Below, one piece after another: positions 47,201 to 53,200 of a DNA stretch of 64,000 bases; position 1 is the stretch's first letter; each line of letters starts with the position of its first letter. Source of the DNA: Amyelois transitella. Lineage: Eukaryota > Arthropoda > Insecta > Lepidoptera > Pyralidae. Below the pieces are notes generated by a model that was not told the DNA's origin, made no database searches, and saw only the letters and a list, made by a program, of their open reading frames with translations. The stretch is taken from positions 5,237,001-5,301,000 of the forward strand of contig NC_083508.1 in the NCBI RefSeq assembly GCF_032362555.1. The letters are read 5' to 3'. The position numbers and the translations under genes were made by a program.

Positions 47201-50200
47201 GGCGCCCCGGCCATGGCGGCTAGAGCAGCCACGGCTAACGCCGCGTGCCAGGCGCTCCACCACACGGCCCAAGACCACGACCAGCCGGTCTCGCTCCATT
47301 GACGAGCGAAGTTCTTCATCTCCTCTGTCAAGTTAGATTTTTGGTTTTAATGAGATATCCATCAAACAGTAAATAAACGAACTCTCCGAGCCTCACCGTG
47401 CATACAACATCCACAGTGACAAGTACAGACAGACTTGGCTCCGACAACATGTCCGCTAAGGCCGCGCTATACCATTCATATCAGCAGAGGTTCTGGAGAC
47501 TCAACGATCAAAAATGATATTTACCTTTGAGTTTATTGAGCAAAAACGATTTTCCGGAGCCCCATCGTGCATACAGTCCCACTGTGATAGGCACAGACAG
47601 ACTTGGCTCCGACAGCATATCCGCTAACGCCGCGCTATACAATTCGTATCCAAGGAGATTTTCATTATCTTCATTCGTATTTAACTTCCGAGCGCCGAAG
47701 ATTTGCCCCAAAATAGTCTTGTTGTAACTCATGTCAATGTTGTAAGGCGTCTCTTTCAGCTTGTTCGGTTTGTATAAAAGTTGACTGTTCTTTGGATTTC
47801 TTAGGAGGATTTCCACTATTTGCTGTAAGAGAAGGAAAAGGCACATTTTTACACGCTAAACTTAAAGACTTCAGATAATGCAGGATCTATTGACTTTACG
47901 GACCAAGTCCATAGAAACTAAAGAAACTATCACATTTGTGTAACAAGAGACAATTGTTTTCATTCTAAATTCGAATAAACATAAGAAAGAGTATAACTCA
48001 CCTTAGAGCGCGCTCTCATGGCCACGTGCAAGGCGGTGTCGCCGCGATTATCGGCCACGTTCACTCGCGCCTTCTTCTCTAATAACAGTTGCACCATTTC
48101 CGCATTCCTAGACCGCACTGCGCGCATGAGAGGAGTGTCGCCACTCTATAACAAAAAAAAATATACTTATAAACCCAATTATTTCTCCGGAATGTAAGCT
48201 TGTCTCCACAAATATAATTTGTTTTTTTATTTCAACAGTGTTAAGTTTTTGTGCCCCAGTTTGCTATAAATCGTTCTCTCAACAGCTTTTGTGTTGTTGT
48301 TCATTCAACTAGAGATAGATCTTTGTCACTGCTAATTCAGAACTCTAAATAATTTTGAATATTACATGTTACCTAGTTTATGCGAAGCATACAAAGATTT
48401 TTTTTGTCAAAATATATGTATTCATGTTTTATACTATTTCAAACAGCAACTTAGAAAAGATAATCTCCATGCCAGTAAATAGTACCTTGAAAAATTTCTT
48501 AAACTATAAGCTACTTACAATAGTACTATGTTCCAAATCCGGGTTAGACGCTAGCAGCAGTTTCAATATGGCGACATGTCCTTTCTCCACCGCTGTGTAG
48601 ACTGGAGTCTTCTTCTCTTTTCCCGGCAAATCTACATCCACATGTTTCTTCAATAAAGCCTCCACTATGTTCTTATGACCACCTTTGACCGCGTGGATAA
48701 GGGGCGTGTCTTTCGAGTGATCCTGGAATATGATAATAATAAATTTACGTTATATGATCACGCCTCTTTCTCGGAGTGGTAGGCGCAGTTGCAGTATACA
48801 TAGTTCCACTTTCCATGATCCCTACATACTTCTTTTGGCTTGATTTAGGTTAATAAGATAGTAACTAATTAACGTATATTTACTAGAACATCACACAAGA
48901 AAGAAGAATCAAAGGAAGATACTACTTATTTCGTTTAGTTAGTTATTAGCGTTACGAGAGGAGTCGACGCGGAAATAATACTATTCTGAATGGTCGGTGA
49001 CGTTTGAATTTGCCAGATATAGACTACCCAAAAATTTTTCCGTCATCGAATGAGAAAAGGAATATGTCCGATTCAGTTCTACATTATATTACATTACCAT
49101 TACAAGGTCACATCGTGATATTATTGAACATTGTAACATAAAGAGACCAGCTTATATTGGATGTGTCTTTGAAAGTTATTTATGTGATAAATAAACATTT
49201 ACGCAGACGAGCAATCTCAGTGTTGGTCGTAAACAAATCCAAATGGCAACTTTAAATAGTATATCGTAATAAACTAATGTTTAATGATTTCTAAAAATAC
49301 TACAGGTTTTTCATTTCTTAAGCATTTTTTCACTGGCATCCCAATATATAAAATCTTCTAATAATACTAATTACTGCAATCGCCTATTCACAACAAAAAC
49401 GTGTGGACAGCTTTTAAAAATATCCCAGTATTTTAAAATAGAATCTTCTTTAAATAAAGTAAAACAAAAACTTTTCCACATTTTTCGGCCTTCAATGTAG
49501 AAAATATATAAATAATGCTAATTACTATGCAATCGTCCATCCACAACTAAAAGCGTGATAACTTTGAAAAATATACCAGAAGTATTTTAAAATTGTGTCT
49601 TTAAATAAAGTCAAATAAAAATGCTATCAATATTAATTTCAATCCCAAATTTTATGAGGGAATAAAAGGAAGTAATTAAAGAGGATTTTCCAAATTTTCG
49701 CAGACAGATTTGGTAGTCAATTTAAGTGTAAAAGAAATATATTCACAAGGTTTACCTGAACGTTAATGTAGGCCCCAGAATTGATCAGAGCAACCGCGAT
49801 GTCGTAGTACCCCTCTTTGCAAGCTATAGCCAACGCGGTATAGCCGTCCTTATCTAATGCGTTCACGTTAGGCTTGTGTTCTAGTAGCATTTGCACTATT
49901 TCAAAGTGATTTCCTGAAATAAAATATTAACAATGTCAATACTTCAGGTTTCCATTAATATAAATTATACAATCTTCAAATAACTTTAAAGTATTTAAAA
50001 AATAAAATATAAAATTGTTTTGGTGCCGTGTGGTCCCCGGAACCAATACAAAAAAGAATAGAACCACTCCATCTATTTCCCGTGGATGTCGTAAAAGACG
50101 ACTAAGGGATAGGCTTACAAATTTGGGATTCTTTTTAGGCGATGGGTTAGCAACCTGTCATTATTTGAATCTTAATTCTATCATTAAGCTGAACGTGGCC

Positions 50201-53200
50201 ATTTAGTCTTTTCAAGACTGTTGGCTCTGTCTACCCCGCAAGGGATATAGACGTGACCATATGTATGTATGTTTGTATTTTTTTATACTCCTGAGTGCTC
50301 GGAGAAGCTTGAAATTGTTATGCGCCATCAAATCGTCCCCTAGAACCAGACATGATAACGGCAAAGTCGCATTTTTTTTGCATGACTGCCAACCATTGTA
50401 CCACTTTTCTGCGACGAATGTATAAACGCATCTATCATTGGACACAATAGCAATGTCACCTTGCGTGGCTTGCAGCAGCAGCATCCAGCAATACAAGCCC
50501 GCAGTAGAGCGACGCACGCCGTCATGTCGCCCTCTCAAGCCGCTGAGTTAGACTGCTAACCATTTTCTAGTGACCAAGAAATGTATAAACACTTACTACA
50601 AGATACATCAGCAGACTTACCTTGCGTGGCTTGCAACAGCGGCGTCCAGCAATTTATGCCCGCAGTGTTGGAATCTGCGCCGGCGCACATTAGAGCCGCC
50701 CACCCGAGACGAGTTTACTGTTTACCATCTCCTAGTGACGACGACCTGTAGTAACACTAAGTGATAGACAGCAATATAACCTTGCGTGGCTTGCAACAGC
50801 GGAGTCCAGCAATACATGCCCGCGGTGTTGGGATCTGCGCCGGCGCACATTAGAGCCGCGGACGCCGTCACGTCGTCCACCCGAGACGAGTTTACTGCTT
50901 GCCATCTCCTAGTGACGACGACCTGTATTAACACTAAGTGATAGACAGCAATATAACCTTGCGTGGCTTGCAACAGCGGAGTCCAGCAATACATGCCCGC
51001 GGTGTTGGGATCGGCGCCAGCGCGCAGTAGAGCGGCGCACGCAGTCACGTCGCCCGCCCGGGCCGCCCATGTCAACGCCGAAGTGGCGTATTTGTCACAG
51101 GAGTTCGGTCGAGCCCCCGCTGCTAGTAGCCGCTGTACCACCCCACTGTGGCGGCGGCCCGCCGCCCATACTAATGAACTGGAAAAAATTAAAGATAATA
51201 AAAATATGACATAATATCATTCACTTATATTTAGATCCTTGATTGAGGATCATTGCAATTTATTGCTTGTGGATATCAATATTTAAAATAGATATATATG
51301 TCGCAATACAACAACTAAGGCCTGTCACATGCATTTTAGGTCAATCTCCCTTGATAGACGTATTTTTTTTTGTCCCCAAATACGAAAATGAAAATGCTTC
51401 CCATATGATCTGGTCTCTTGTTTGTAAAGCACATACTAAATCCATCCAGTCCATTCAACTAATGGGACAGACAGAGTCTTGTGTTACAAAGCAGAGGCCA
51501 CAGTCCTTTTATTATTGCTGGCTACATTTAGCAGTTGACATTGTTTGACAACGAAAATAGAAACAGCACTATGGTATTATGATGTTTGGTCATAAATTAC
51601 GGCCTCCATATAAAACGGGTGTAAATGTTATTTACACCCGTTGTAATAATGACGTATTGTCAACTCACAATACGCAATATATTATGGAAAATAACTCGAA
51701 TTAGCTCGGAAGTATCGATAAATTTAACGAGATTATATGCAATTCAACAGATAAATTTTACTGCTTGAAATAGAGACACAATCTTCGTTTACACAAAAGC
51801 CCTTGAACTGGTGTATTAAAATAACTTATATAAAAAAAAATAAGTACAAGGCAGAAGTTTTTTTTTTGAGAAGTAAAATAAAAATAGTTATGATTAACCT
51901 TACACAGACTTAATTATATGTTTATAATAACAAAAAATATTAACTTAAGTGTATCGAACTTAGTCATTACAATACAAAGTAGTAAGAATATTAAAAGTAA
52001 ATATACGTACTTAATATTATAATTGCCATGCGCATGTACATCGGCCCCCTTCTCCAGAAGGTACGCCACCACTTCCTCGTGTCCCTTATACGAAGCCCAC
52101 ATCAAAGGGGTCCATCCACCCTAAACAAAACAAACAAAAAGGAAATTTAAATTTAAAAAAATGTGCGAATAAGAATTTTCACATATCCTGAAATTGATAA
52201 TAATCGTACAGTGTACAAACAACATATCAAGTCACCCACATTCACTGCGAATTCGTCTCTATTACCACGCCATAGTTCTGTGCAGGGTAACTTGATATGT
52301 GGTTTAAAATCTTCAACAAAAGAGGCTTCACCAACTAGTTTATAAAAAAAAGTAATATAAATAATCACTTCACTACATATTGTAAATTCCCTATATTCTG
52401 TGTCTGTAAATATGTACACGTTAAACTCGGTAAATTGTGGACGGATTTTGTTCCTGTTTGAAATATTGGAAAGAGTGCAGTATTAAGTAGGTAGATATAT
52501 AGGTAGTTATTTTCAAATAAATAGTATCATCATCAATCGTAGTTCACCAATGCGAAGGAGCATCATTATTTTGTTAATTTTAGAGGTTTTGTTTATTAAA
52601 CTTTTTTAAATATTTGTAGGATGGGTTGGAAACATCATAGCCGCGTTCTGATACTTTGCCCTTAGACGAGAGCATCACACCGCATTGCATCCTAATGAGC
52701 GCGGATACTCATTAACGATATTTCCACTCCCACTCAGCCAAACAGTCATTATGGTGTCTATATTTATCACTGACCTATTTTTATATCTTCCAAATGTCTA
52801 TTAACGCTTTGATGATTCATCTTTTTTGTCCTTATAAAGGGAAATTTAATCCATTTAATTTATAACAACGCCACCTATATAAATATATGAACAACGCCAC
52901 CAAACTAAAAATATCCGAAAAATCTTTAAAGTGACAAAAGTTTAATGCGAAACAGTTAATCTACAACGGCTAGCGTCAGCTTACAGTTACTGGGTAGACA
53001 GAGCCAACAAAATACATTTAGCTGGATGTCTTAATGATGAAATAGAGATTCGGATAGTGGCAAGATACTAGCTCATCGCTTAAATGAAGGATCCTAGGTT
53101 TATTCGCCACTACACAATACACACTCATACTAATAAATTCTCTAGGCACGCTTGGCATTATTTTCGCTCTGCCATCTCAAGCTCGACGAAATTTTAACGC

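Noticed and set aside
41534..47232. CRISPR-like arrays
   Set aside because: Units are head-to-tail exon copies without unique spacers, in a eukaryotic gene.
45680..47299. Repeated 66-codon minus-strand ORFs read as a multi-copy peptide gene
   Set aside because: Each runs through the splice donor into intron sequence. They are units of the 154-bp array, not peptide precursors.
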